DNA of 64,000 nucleotides, taken from Cupriavidus plantarum (GTDB lineage Bacteria; Pseudomonadota; Gammaproteobacteria; Burkholderiales; Burkholderiaceae). The notes beneath the pieces were generated by a model, which did not search any database, had not been told where the DNA came from, and saw only the letters and a list, made by a program, of their open reading frames with translations. Position numbers and translations under genes: made by a program. How positions within the stretch are numbered: position 1 is the stretch's first letter; every line of letters begins with the position of its first letter. The stretch covers positions 186,001 to 250,000 of the forward strand of contig NZ_CAJPUX010000006.1 in the NCBI RefSeq assembly GCF_905397285.1, in the 5' to 3' direction. Below are positions 34,661 to 42,795 of this stretch, piece after piece.

Positions 34661-35839
34661 ATGCGCGATCTTACCAAAGAACAGGCGGCGTTCGGCCGCA
34701 GGCTGCACGCGTTCACCTTCGCCATACTGAGTGCCGCGGGCGTCACAGCCACAGCGAGCATGGGCGTCAACGCCGCCGAGCGCGCGGTCACGCCGACGCA
34801 GCAGGCCGAAGCGGACCGCACCGCTCAACAGGGTATTCCCATCGCAGAACTCGCACAGGACGCACCGTCGCAGTACACGGTACGCCGCGGCGACACGCTC
34901 TGGGGCATCTCGGGCCGCTTCCTGCGCCAGCCGTGGCGCTGGCCCGAGCTGTGGGGGATGAACAAGCAGCAGGTTCGCAATCCCCACCTGATCTTCCCGG
35001 GCCAGATCCTGTACCTGGTTCAGCGCGACGGCCGCGCGTTCCTGTCCACGACGGCACCCGGCGGCGCGAACAGCGACACCGTGCGCCTGTCCCCGCGCGT
35101 GCGCGGCGACGACGCCGAGGGCGGCGCCATCCTGACCATCGCGGCCAAGGACATCGAGCCGTTCCTGATTCGACCGCTCGTGGTGGACGAGGGCACGCTC
35201 GCGACGTCCGCGCGCCTGGTGGCATTGCCGGAGTCGCGCGTTTACATGGGCCGCGGCGATTCGGCCTATGCACGCGGCATCAGCGCCGAGGATGCCCGGG
35301 TCGGCAGCGACTGGCAGGCCTTTCGTCCCGTACAGCCCGTGAAGGATCCCGTGACGCAGAAGGTCATCGGGTACGAAGCCGAGTATCAGGGCAACCTGCG
35401 CGTGACACAGGGTCCGCAAGGCCCCGATGCCGTCACGACGGTGGAGGCCACGGCCGCGCAACAGGAGATCGGCATCGGCACGCTGATGCTCCCGCAGCCG
35501 CCGCGCGAGCTTGTCCGCTATGTCCCGCATGCGCCGGAGGTCGAGATCGACGCGCGCGTGGCCAAGGTCTATGGCGGCGTGCAGTACGGCGGCGCCAAGC
35601 AGGTGGTGGTGCTCAACGTCGGCGGCAACGCCGGCCTCGAGCCCGGCCACGTGGTGGCGCTGTCGCGCGATGGTGGCCAGGTCAAGGACAGGACCGAGAA
35701 CAACCGCCTGATCACGCTCCCGGACGACCGTTACGGCCTCGCCTTCGTGTTCCGTGTGTTCCCGGGCATTTCATATGCGCTGGTCACCGACGCGTCGAAC
35801 ACGATCATGGTCGGCGACCGTGCACAGACACCGCACTGA
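34661..35839 (+). CDS. LysM-domain peptidoglycan-binding protein
   Basis: 392 aa. An N-terminal hydrophobic signal (about 12-38) is followed by one LysM domain at about residues 68-120 (YTVRRGDTLWGISGRFL...PHLIFPGQILYL). The rest is beta-rich with no catalytic motif. Proteins of this build lie upstream of dprA in most Burkholderiaceae and bind the cell wall; precise role unknown. It is divergent from def across about 160 bases. Confidence 0.88.
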   Translation: MRDLTKEQAAFGRRLHAFTFAILSAAGVTATASMGVNAAERAVTPTQQAEADRTAQQGIPIAELAQDAPSQYTVRRGDTLWGISGRFLRQPWRWPELWGMNKQQVRNPHLIFPGQILYLVQRDGRAFLSTTAPGGANSDTVRLSPRVRGDDAEGGAILTIAAKDIEPFLIRPLVVDEGTLATSARLVALPESRVYMGRGDSAYARGISAEDARVGSDWQAFRPVQPVKDPVTQKVIGYEAEYQGNLRVTQGPQGPDAVTTVEATAAQQEIGIGTLMLPQPPRELVRYVPHAPEVEIDARVAKVYGGVQYGGAKQVVVLNVGGNAGLEPGHVVALSRDGGQVKDRTENNRLITLPDDRYGLAFVFRVFPGISYALVTDASNTIMVGDRAQTPH

Positions 35840-35948
35840 GCCTCCCCGCTGAGCATTCGCTGAGCACCCAATGAGCATCCCAGCGATCGCCCGGCGGGCA
35901 CACCGCCGCCGGGATTGACCGCCAACCGGTAAACCGCTTCTCCCCTGC

Positions 35949-37145
35949 GTGACGCGTGACTTTCGCGCGGACCTGCCCGCGCTCTCCCCTCTCGCACCTT
36001 CCGCCCCCGATCCCGACGCCGGCGCCCTGACGGACGCCGAGGTCGCGGCGTGGCTGCGACTGTCCGCGACACCGGGGCTCGGTCCCGTGGGGGCCCGGCG
36101 GCTTCTGGCCGCCTTCGGTCTGCCCGAGCGCGTGCTGGCGCAGGATGCCGCGCGCCTGGGGGCGCATGTGCCCGCGGACGTCGTGCGCGCGCTGCTGGCC
36201 CCGCCGGACGACGCGATGGCGGTGCTGATCGACCGCACACTCGCGTGGCGCGACGCGCCCCACCACCATCTGCTCACGCTCGCCGATGCCGCGTACCCGG
36301 CAAGGCTGTTCGATCTGAACGATCCGCCGCCGCTGCTGTACGTCAACGGCCACCTCGATACCCTCGCACGGCCCGCGCTGGCCATCGTCGGCGCGCGCAA
36401 GGCCACGGATCAAGGCCGCCAGGACGCCGAGTCCTTCGCGGCCGCCTTCTCGCGGGTCGGGCTCGCGGTAATCTCGGGGCTGGCGCTGGGCGTGGATGCC
36501 GCCGCGCACGCGGGCGGCTTGAGCGGCCCCGGCGGTACCGTGGCGGTCATCGGCACGGGAGCGGACATCGTGTACCCGGCGCGGCACCGCGACCTCGCAC
36601 ACGCTGTGGCCGCTCACGGGGTGATCGTGAGCGAGTTTCCGCTGGGTACGCGCGCAGTGGGTCATCACTTTCCGCGGCGCAACCGCATCATTGCCGCCCT
36701 GTCGCGCGGCGTGCTCGTCATCGAAGCGGCCGAGCGGTCGGGGTCGCTCATCACCGCGCGGCTAGCGGCCGAGCTTGGCCGCGAGGTCCTGGCGGTGCCC
36801 GGATCGATCCATTCGGCACTTTCGCGCGGCGGGCACCGCCTGATCCGCGACGGCGCGCGGCTGGTCGAGGCCCCGGCGGACGTCTTCGAAGAGTTCACCG
36901 ACTTGAATCTGCCCCCGGCTGGCACCACCCTAGTGGCCGCAGGTGACGCGGCGGGGCGTACCCAGTGCAGCGATACGCTCGGTGCCGCGCTGGCCTATGA
37001 TCCGGTGACGCTGGACGACATCTGCGCCCGGAGCGGGATGCGCCCGGATACCGTGGCAACCGCACTGCTCGAACTGGAACTGGCGGGCGCCGTGGAGCGT
37101 CTACCGGGAAATCGCTATCGGCGTTGCAGCCAGATCGGACGGTGA
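35949..37145 (+). CDS. dprA: DNA-processing protein DprA
   Basis: 398 aa, GTG start. The Rossmann domain (about 110-320) contains IVGARKATDQG, SGLALGVDAAAH, GTGADIVYP and the terminal SGSLITARLA...VPGS motif. A C-terminal winged helix follows (about 335-390). DprA binds incoming single-stranded DNA and loads RecA during transformation. The N-terminal SAM-like region (about 30-90) is present, so the protein is full-length. Confidence 0.95.
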   Translation: MTRDFRADLPALSPLAPSAPDPDAGALTDAEVAAWLRLSATPGLGPVGARRLLAAFGLPERVLAQDAARLGAHVPADVVRALLAPPDDAMAVLIDRTLAWRDAPHHHLLTLADAAYPARLFDLNDPPPLLYVNGHLDTLARPALAIVGARKATDQGRQDAESFAAAFSRVGLAVISGLALGVDAAAHAGGLSGPGGTVAVIGTGADIVYPARHRDLAHAVAAHGVIVSEFPLGTRAVGHHFPRRNRIIAALSRGVLVIEAAERSGSLITARLAAELGREVLAVPGSIHSALSRGGHRLIRDGARLVEAPADVFEEFTDLNLPPAGTTLVAAGDAAGRTQCSDTLGAALAYDPVTLDDICARSGMRPDTVATALLELELAGAVERLPGNRYRRCSQIGR

Positions 37146-37232
37146 TGCGGGACGGGATCAAGGAGCGAGTTTGCCAAGCCCCGATACAATGTCTCGCATT
37201 GTGTGCGCCAGCAGGCTCATGTTTACATCGCC

Positions 37233-37637
37233 ATGACCGTTTACTTCCCCGAGCGGGATGCCGCCGCCCTTCGCCGGGCACTTCAGGATCGTCCGGACGG
37301 ACGACTCGTCGCATGCCTGTGCGCGGCGTGGTGTGGCACCTGCAAGGAGTACGAGGCTGGGTTCGCGGCGTTGGCCGCGCGCCACCCGGCCGACTGTTTC
37401 GTCTGGATCGACATCGAAACCCATGCGGACTATCTGGGGGAAGACGTCGATATCGAGAATTTCCCGACGCTGCTGGTGCAGCGGGTGGCAGGCGGGCAGC
37501 CGGATTTCTACGGTACCGTGCTGCCGCACCTGGAAGTTCTGGAGCGCATGCTCGCACGCGGGTCCCGCATGACGGCCCCTGCCGCGGACATGCCAGAAGT
37601 GCTCGAGTGGTTGCTTGGTACGGACGCCGCGCGTTAG
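37233..37637 (+). CDS. Thioredoxin-like protein
   Basis: 134 aa thioredoxin fold with redox motif WCGTC (Cys34, Cys37). The cis-Pro region is ENFPTLLVQ. No signal peptide is visible, so it is cytosolic. The partner is unknown. It follows dprA by about 90 bases and precedes topB; this order is common in the Burkholderiaceae. Confidence 0.85.
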   Translation: MTVYFPERDAAALRRALQDRPDGRLVACLCAAWCGTCKEYEAGFAALAARHPADCFVWIDIETHADYLGEDVDIENFPTLLVQRVAGGQPDFYGTVLPHLEVLERMLARGSRMTAPAADMPEVLEWLLGTDAAR

Positions 37638-37810
37638 GAAGCGCGGCCCGACGGGTGTTCGAGGCTGGCCTGGGCTGGCTTGCACGGCCGTCTGAGTCGC
37701 GCTTATTATTGGCGCCTCAAAGCCCAGGCACGCCACATATATAGTGTGCAGTGCATTTTCAAGAGGTGCTGGCTTCTCATTCATGAGGCCATGCCCGCAA
37801 GGACCGCTCA

Positions 37811-40531
37811 ATGTCAAAAGCCCTCATCATCGCGGAAAAGCCGTCGGTCGCCGCCGATATCGCGCGCGCCCTCGGGGGCTTTACCAAGCACGACGAGTAC
37901 TTCGAGAGCGACGACTACGTGCTGTCCTCGGCCGTGGGTCACCTGGTCGAGATCGCAGCGCCCGACGAGTATGAAGTCAAGCGCGGCAAGTGGAGTTTCA
38001 CCAATCTGCCGGTGATTCCGCCCCATTTCGACCTGCGCCCCATCCCCAAGACCGAATCGCGCCTGAAGGTGCTCAACCGCCTGATCAAGCGCAAGGACGT
38101 GACCGCGCTGATCAACGCCTGTGACGCGGGGCGCGAAGGGGAACTGATTTTCCGCCTGATCGCGCAGCAGGCCAAGGCGAAGCAGCCCGTGCGCCGGCTG
38201 TGGCTGCAGTCGATGACGCCGCAGTCGATCCGCGACGGGTTTGCGAGCCTGCGCGAGGACATCGACATGATGCCGCTCGCCGATGCGGCCCGTTGCCGGT
38301 CCGAGGCGGACTGGCTGGTCGGCATCAACGGCACGCGTGCGATGACCGCATTCAACAGCAAGGGCGGCGGCTTCTTCCTGACGACGGTCGGCCGCGTGCA
38401 GACGCCGACGCTGTCCATCGTCGTGGAGCGCGAAGAGAAGATCAAACACTTCGTGTCGCGCGATTACTGGGAAGTCCACGCGGAGTTCATCGCCGCCGCG
38501 GGCCTGTACGAAGGCCGCTGGTTCGACCCCAAGTTCAAGAAGAACGAGTTCGATCCGGAGGCGCGCGAGTCGCGGCTGTGGAGCGAGGCCGAGGCGAAGA
38601 GCATCGTCGCCGCGTGCCGCGACAAGCCGGGCACCGTTACCGAGGAATCCCGGCCGTCCACGCAGCAGTCGCCCGCGCTGTTCGACCTGACCACGCTGCA
38701 GCGTGAGGCGAACGGACGCTTCGGCTTCTCGGCCAAGAACACGCTGGGTTTGGCGCAGGCGCTGTACGAGAAGCACAAGGTGCTGACGTACCCGCGTACC
38801 GATGCGCGCGCGCTGCCCGAGGACTATATCGATACGGTCAAGCAGACCATGGACATGCTCGCGGAGAGTTCGCCGAACTATTTCCCGCATGCCAAGAAGA
38901 TCATGAAGAACGGCTGGGTCAAGCCGAACAAGAAGATCTTCGACAACAGCAAGATCAGCGATCACTTCGCCATCATCCCCACGCTCCAGGCGCCGAAGAA
39001 TCTGTCGGAGCCCGAGCAGAAGCTGTACGACCTCGTCGTGCGGCGTTTCCTCGCGGTGTTCTTCCCGGCGGCCGAATTCCAGGTGACGACGCGGGTCACC
39101 GAGGTCGCGAGCCATCACTTCAAGACCGAGGGCAAGGTGCTCGTGAACGCGGGCTGGCTCGAGATCTACGGCCGCGAAGCGCAGGGCAGCAAGGAAGGCA
39201 AGGACGACGCGAAGGACAGCAAGGACGCGACGCTGGTGGCGGTAGCCAAGGACGAGAAGGTCCGTACCGACAAGGTCGAGTCCGTGGGACTGGCCACGCG
39301 CCCGCCCGCGCGCTACAACGAAGCGACGCTGCTGTCGGCGATGGAAGGCGCGGGCAAGCTCGTCGATGACGACGCGCTGCGCGAGGCCATGGCCGGCAAG
39401 GGCCTCGGCACGCCGGCGACGCGCGCGGCGATCATTGAAGGCCTGCTGACGGAGAAATACCTCGTCCGCGAAGGCCGCGAGTTGATCCCCACCGCGAAGG
39501 CGTTCCAGCTGATGACGCTGCTACGCGGCCTCGGCGTGCAGGAACTCACGCAGGCCGAACTGACGGGCGAATGGGAACACAAGCTGTCGCAGATCGAACG
39601 CGGCCGTCTCAAGCGCGATGAGTTCATGCGCGAGATCGCGCAGATGACGCAACAGATCGTCAAGCGCGCGAAGGAGTACGACAGCGATACGATCCCCGGC
39701 GACTACGCGACGCTGGACACGCCATGCCCGCAGTGCGGCGGCCAGGTCAAGGAGAACTATCGCCGCTTTGCATGTACCGCGTGCGATTTCTCGATCAGCA
39801 AGATTCCCGGCGGTCGTCAGTTCGAGATCGAAGAAGTCGAGGAGTTGCTGCTCAAGAAGGAGATTGGTCCGCTGCAGGGATTCCGCAGCAAGATGGGCCG
39901 GCCGTTCGCGGCCATCCTGAAGCTAGCGAAGGACGACGAAGGCCATTGGAAGATGGAATTCGACTTCGGCCAGAACGACGACGACAGCGATGGCGAGCCG
40001 ATCGACTTCAGCGAGCAGACGCCTGTCGGCACCTGCCCGAAGTGCGCCGGCGCGGTCTACGAGCACGGCATGAAGTACGTGTGCGAGAACGCTGTGGGCA
40101 GCGCAAAGTCTTGCGACTTCACGAGCGGCAAGATCATCCTGCAGCAGGAGATCTCGCGCGAGCAGATCGGCAAGCTGCTGACCGACGGCCGCACCGATCT
40201 GCTGACGGGCTTCAAGTCGTCGCGCACGGGCCGCAACTTCAAGGCGTTCCTCGTCAAGCAGCCTGACGGCAAGATCGGCTTCGAGTTCGAGGCCCGCGAG
40301 CCGAAGGCGGGTGCCAAGGGTGCCGCGGCCAAACCGGCCGCGAAGACGTCAGCCAAGAGCGCCGCGAAGACCGATGACGAGGCACCCGCCGAGAAGGCAC
40401 CGGTGAAGGCGGCGGGCAAGACCGCTTCCAAGACGGCCGCCAAGAAGGCCCCGCCTAAAACCGCCGCCAAGAAGGCTCCCGCCAAGACCGCCGCGAAGAA
40501 GGCCAAGGCCACCGCCGAGGTGGACGAGTAA
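37811..40531 (+). CDS. topB: DNA topoisomerase III (type IA)
   Basis: 906 aa. The TOPRIM domain starts ALIIAEKPSVAADIA and contains the metal-binding DAGREGELIF. The active-site Tyr is at about residue 327 (KVLTYPRTDAR). Two C-terminal zinc-ribbon-like units (CPQCGG...CTAC and CPKCAG...C) follow, then a roughly 70-residue Lys/Ala/Pro-rich tail resembling histone H1. It relaxes and decatenates DNA. The N-terminus separates it from TopA. The Lys-rich tail is a feature of Burkholderiales homologues and probably binds DNA. Confidence 0.92.
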   Translation: MSKALIIAEKPSVAADIARALGGFTKHDEYFESDDYVLSSAVGHLVEIAAPDEYEVKRGKWSFTNLPVIPPHFDLRPIPKTESRLKVLNRLIKRKDVTALINACDAGREGELIFRLIAQQAKAKQPVRRLWLQSMTPQSIRDGFASLREDIDMMPLADAARCRSEADWLVGINGTRAMTAFNSKGGGFFLTTVGRVQTPTLSIVVEREEKIKHFVSRDYWEVHAEFIAAAGLYEGRWFDPKFKKNEFDPEARESRLWSEAEAKSIVAACRDKPGTVTEESRPSTQQSPALFDLTTLQREANGRFGFSAKNTLGLAQALYEKHKVLTYPRTDARALPEDYIDTVKQTMDMLAESSPNYFPHAKKIMKNGWVKPNKKIFDNSKISDHFAIIPTLQAPKNLSEPEQKLYDLVVRRFLAVFFPAAEFQVTTRVTEVASHHFKTEGKVLVNAGWLEIYGREAQGSKEGKDDAKDSKDATLVAVAKDEKVRTDKVESVGLATRPPARYNEATLLSAMEGAGKLVDDDALREAMAGKGLGTPATRAAIIEGLLTEKYLVREGRELIPTAKAFQLMTLLRGLGVQELTQAELTGEWEHKLSQIERGRLKRDEFMREIAQMTQQIVKRAKEYDSDTIPGDYATLDTPCPQCGGQVKENYRRFACTACDFSISKIPGGRQFEIEEVEELLLKKEIGPLQGFRSKMGRPFAAILKLAKDDEGHWKMEFDFGQNDDDSDGEPIDFSEQTPVGTCPKCAGAVYEHGMKYVCENAVGSAKSCDFTSGKIILQQEISREQIGKLLTDGRTDLLTGFKSSRTGRNFKAFLVKQPDGKIGFEFEAREPKAGAKGAAAKPAAKTSAKSAAKTDDEAPAEKAPVKAAGKTASKTAAKKAPPKTAAKKAPAKTAAKKAKATAEVDE

Positions 40532-40541
40532 GCGATACGGT

Positions 40542-41486
40542 TTATCGCCCCTCGCCGGAGAGCGCGCTAGCGCGCTTGTGCGCTTCCGCTTCCACCGCGC
40601 GTTGCTTGCCTTCCTCGAGCAGGAAGTCGATGAACGCGCGGACCTTCGTCGGCAGGAACTTGCGGCTGGGATAGACCACGCTGATATCGCGCCGCGGCAG
40701 CTGGTACTGCGGGAGGATATGGGTCAGCAGGCCCGCCTCGATATTGGGGCGCGCCAGATACGACGACAGCATCGCGATGCCCATGTCGGCCAGCGCGGCC
40801 TGATGGGCCAGTTCGGCGTTGCTGCACAGCAGGCCGGGGCGGATCGGCACGGTCACCTCGCCTTCGGGACCGGACAATGTCCACTCGTGCTCGGCGTTGG
40901 GCAGGCGCATGGCGATGCAGCGGTGATGAGTGAGGTCGTGCGCGTGCCGTAGCGGCGCGTGCTCGCGCAGGTAACCCGGCGACGCGCACAGGATGATTTC
41001 CGCGGAGATCAGCGGCCGCGCCACGAGATGCGATCCCAGTCCGAGATCGGACAGCATGACCGCGACGTCCCTGCCCTCTTCCACGATGTCCACGTTGCGG
41101 TCCGAGAGCAACACGTCGAACACCACATCGGGATACAGCCGCTGGAAGCGCGCGAGGGTATGCGGCAACAGATGGAGCCCGAACATCACCGGCGTGACGA
41201 GCCGCAGCGTCCCCGAGAGCGATTGGCTGCGGGCGGTGACCACCCCCTCGGCTTCCTCCACGTCTTCGAGGATCTGGTTGCAGCGCAGCAGATAGGTTTC
41301 GCCGGCGTCCGTCAGCGACAGGCTGCGCGTAGTGCGGTTGAGCAGCCGAGTGCCGAGGTGGCTTTCCAGATCGGCCACATAGCGCGTGACCACCGCATTG
41401 GACATTTCCAATTGCTGCGCCGCACGGGCGAAGCTGCCAAGCTCGACGACCTTGGCGAACACGCGCATCGATTGAAGCCGATCCAT
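40542..41486 (-). CDS. LysR-family transcriptional regulator
   Basis: 314 aa. The helix-turn-helix at residues 1-60 is typical of the large group of proteobacterial LysR regulators starting MDRLQSMRVFAKVVELGSFARAAQQL; the effector domain spans about 90-295. It is divergent from the small repeat-peptide gene across 175 bases, a possible target. Its stop lies ten bases past the convergent topB stop. Confidence 0.85.
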   Translation of the reverse strand: MDRLQSMRVFAKVVELGSFARAAQQLEMSNAVVTRYVADLESHLGTRLLNRTTRSLSLTDAGETYLLRCNQILEDVEEAEGVVTARSQSLSGTLRLVTPVMFGLHLLPHTLARFQRLYPDVVFDVLLSDRNVDIVEEGRDVAVMLSDLGLGSHLVARPLISAEIILCASPGYLREHAPLRHAHDLTHHRCIAMRLPNAEHEWTLSGPEGEVTVPIRPGLLCSNAELAHQAALADMGIAMLSSYLARPNIEAGLLTHILPQYQLPRRDISVVYPSRKFLPTKVRAFIDFLLEEGKQRAVEAEAHKRASALSGEGR

Positions 41487-41661
41487 GACACAGTCTCCCG
41501 TTCCTACCGTGGACTTTTACACGATCTGCGTGATTTATTGTTGAAATCACAATCAATCATTGTGGATAGGCTTGTTTATGCATATCCGGGGAACGCCTAA
41601 TATCGGCCCACCCGTGTGTCGCAGCGCAGCATGGCGACCGAACTTGTCCACAGGATCCCTC

Positions 41662-41850
41662 ATGAAGCGCTTCGCCCTCATCCCCGCCCTCGTGCCTGCT
41701 TTCCTCCTGGCTCTTGCGGCCTCGCCCGCGTTCGCCAAGGCCGGCCAGTTCGACGTTTACACCGACGGCGCGAAGGCGGGCCAATTCGATGTGTTCACCG
41801 ACGGCATGCGCGGTCAGTTCGACGTCTTCACGGACGGCGCGGCGCGCTGA
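41662..41850 (+). CDS. Small secreted peptide with three GQFDVxTDG repeats
   Basis: 62 aa. The signal peptide runs to about residue 25 (LALAASPAFA). The mature part is three copies of GQFDV(Y/F)TDG separated by short Ala/Lys/Arg linkers. The ATG follows AGGATCCCTC. No cysteine or known domain is present. It lies between a divergent LysR gene and a strong bidirectional terminator, so it is a single-gene unit. Function unknown; the acidic aromatic repeats could bind a metal or self-associate. Confidence 0.75.
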   Translation: MKRFALIPALVPAFLLALAASPAFAKAGQFDVYTDGAKAGQFDVFTDGMRGQFDVFTDGAAR

Positions 41851-41883
41851 TCCGCACCCCGCCCGCCGTCGCGCGGTCGAAAA

Positions 41884-41914
41884 AAAAGGCCGTACCCAGT
41901 GGGTACGGCCTTTT
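41884..41914. terminator. Bidirectional terminator
   Basis: A perfect 14-bp stem (41884-41897 with 41901-41914) closes a three-base loop and has A and T runs on both sides. It separates the repeat-peptide gene from the convergent glycine-rich gene. Confidence 0.95.
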
Positions 41915-41946
41915 GCTTTGGCGCGCGTCCTGACGGATCAGTCGGA

Positions 41947-42381
41947 TCAGTCGTGACGATGGCGGCGATGCTTGCTGCGCTTGTAGTAGCGGCGATCGTC
42001 GTCATAGGAGTTGCTGCGCGATACGTTGCCACCCAGCGCCGCACCCGCCGCGCCGCCCAGACCCGCGCCCACGAGGCCGCCGGTCCGGCCGCCCACGGCG
42101 TTGCCCGCCGCGGTGCCAGCGCCGCCACCCAGTGCGCCGCCGATGATCGCGCCAGTGCGCTCGCGGCGATTCGACGTGAGCGCGCCACCGGCGCCACCGC
42201 CGACCGCGCCGCCGATCACGGCACCGGTGCTGCCGCCGAGGGCGCCACCGACTGCCGCGCCGGCTACGCCGCCGAGGCCGCCGCCGAGGGCATTGTTCAG
42301 GTCACCGCCTGCAAGGGCCGGCAGTGCGGAAGCCGAAAGAATCAGAGCCAGACTCAGGTTGCGAACGGTTTGGATAGACAT
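41947..42381 (-). CDS. Glycine-zipper exported protein
   Basis: 144 aa. The signal peptide ends near ALAGG. It is followed by GGxxG repeats (GGVAGAAVGGALGG and similar) forming glycine-zipper helices, and a basic Arg/His/Tyr tail (YYKRSKHRRHRHD). Such proteins insert in or associate with the envelope. AAGGAAAATAC precedes the ATG at 42381. Role unknown. Confidence 0.8.
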   Translation of the reverse strand: MSIQTVRNLSLALILSASALPALAGGDLNNALGGGLGGVAGAAVGGALGGSTGAVIGGAVGGGAGGALTSNRRERTGAIIGGALGGGAGTAAGNAVGGRTGGLVGAGLGGAAGAALGGNVSRSNSYDDDRRYYKRSKHRRHRHD

Positions 42382-42524
42382 CGTATTTTCCTTAATTGAT
42401 TGTCTGGAACGGAGTGTAGATAAGGCGCTAAATCGTTGCTGTAACGGGGTGTAAGCCCTGTAACCCTGCCACAGAAACGTTGTTTCTACGCCGCTTTGCG
42501 TTTGGATGTCCACACAAAAAAACA

Positions 42525-42548
42525 ACGGCGGCCCCCAAAGGCCGCCGT
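42525..42548 (-). terminator. Terminator of the cstA operon
   Basis: ACGGCGGCC and GGCCGCCGT pair around a six-base loop. On the minus strand it is followed by a T-rich run (complement of AAAAAAAC). Confidence 0.9.
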
Positions 42549-42575
42549 CTGGTCCACGAGAAGCCGGTTACCGGC

Positions 42576-42770
42576 TCAGCAACACTTGCCCTGCCCGCCG
42601 CCGTAGCGCGCCTCCTGACGCTCGCGGAAGAACGCCTCGTACGTCATCGGTTCGCGGTCCGGATGCGTGGCTTCCATGTGGGCCACGTACGTCTGGTAGT
42701 CGGGCAGGCCGACCATCAGCCGCAGCGACTGGCCGAGATAGCGGCCCATGGTGCCGAGTTGCTCGAGCAT
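42576..42770 (-). CDS. DUF466 (YbdD/YjiX) small protein, CstA partner
   Basis: 64 aa. It matches the YbdD/YjiX family: YLGQSLRLMVGLPDYQTYVAHM, then HPDREPMTYEAFFRERQEARYGG and a Cys-Cys end. Members are encoded directly after CstA/BtsT transporters and are thought to assist them. It lies 25 bases after the cstA stop in the same operon. Confidence 0.9.
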   Translation of the reverse strand: MLEQLGTMGRYLGQSLRLMVGLPDYQTYVAHMEATHPDREPMTYEAFFRERQEARYGGGQGKCC

Positions 42771-42795
42771 GGCGATTCTCCGGTCAGTGTTGCGA

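Noticed and set aside
37811..40531. DNA topoisomerase I (topA)
   Set aside because: The N-terminus ALIIAEKPSVAADIA and overall order fit the TopB group better, although zinc ribbons at the end are shared with TopA.
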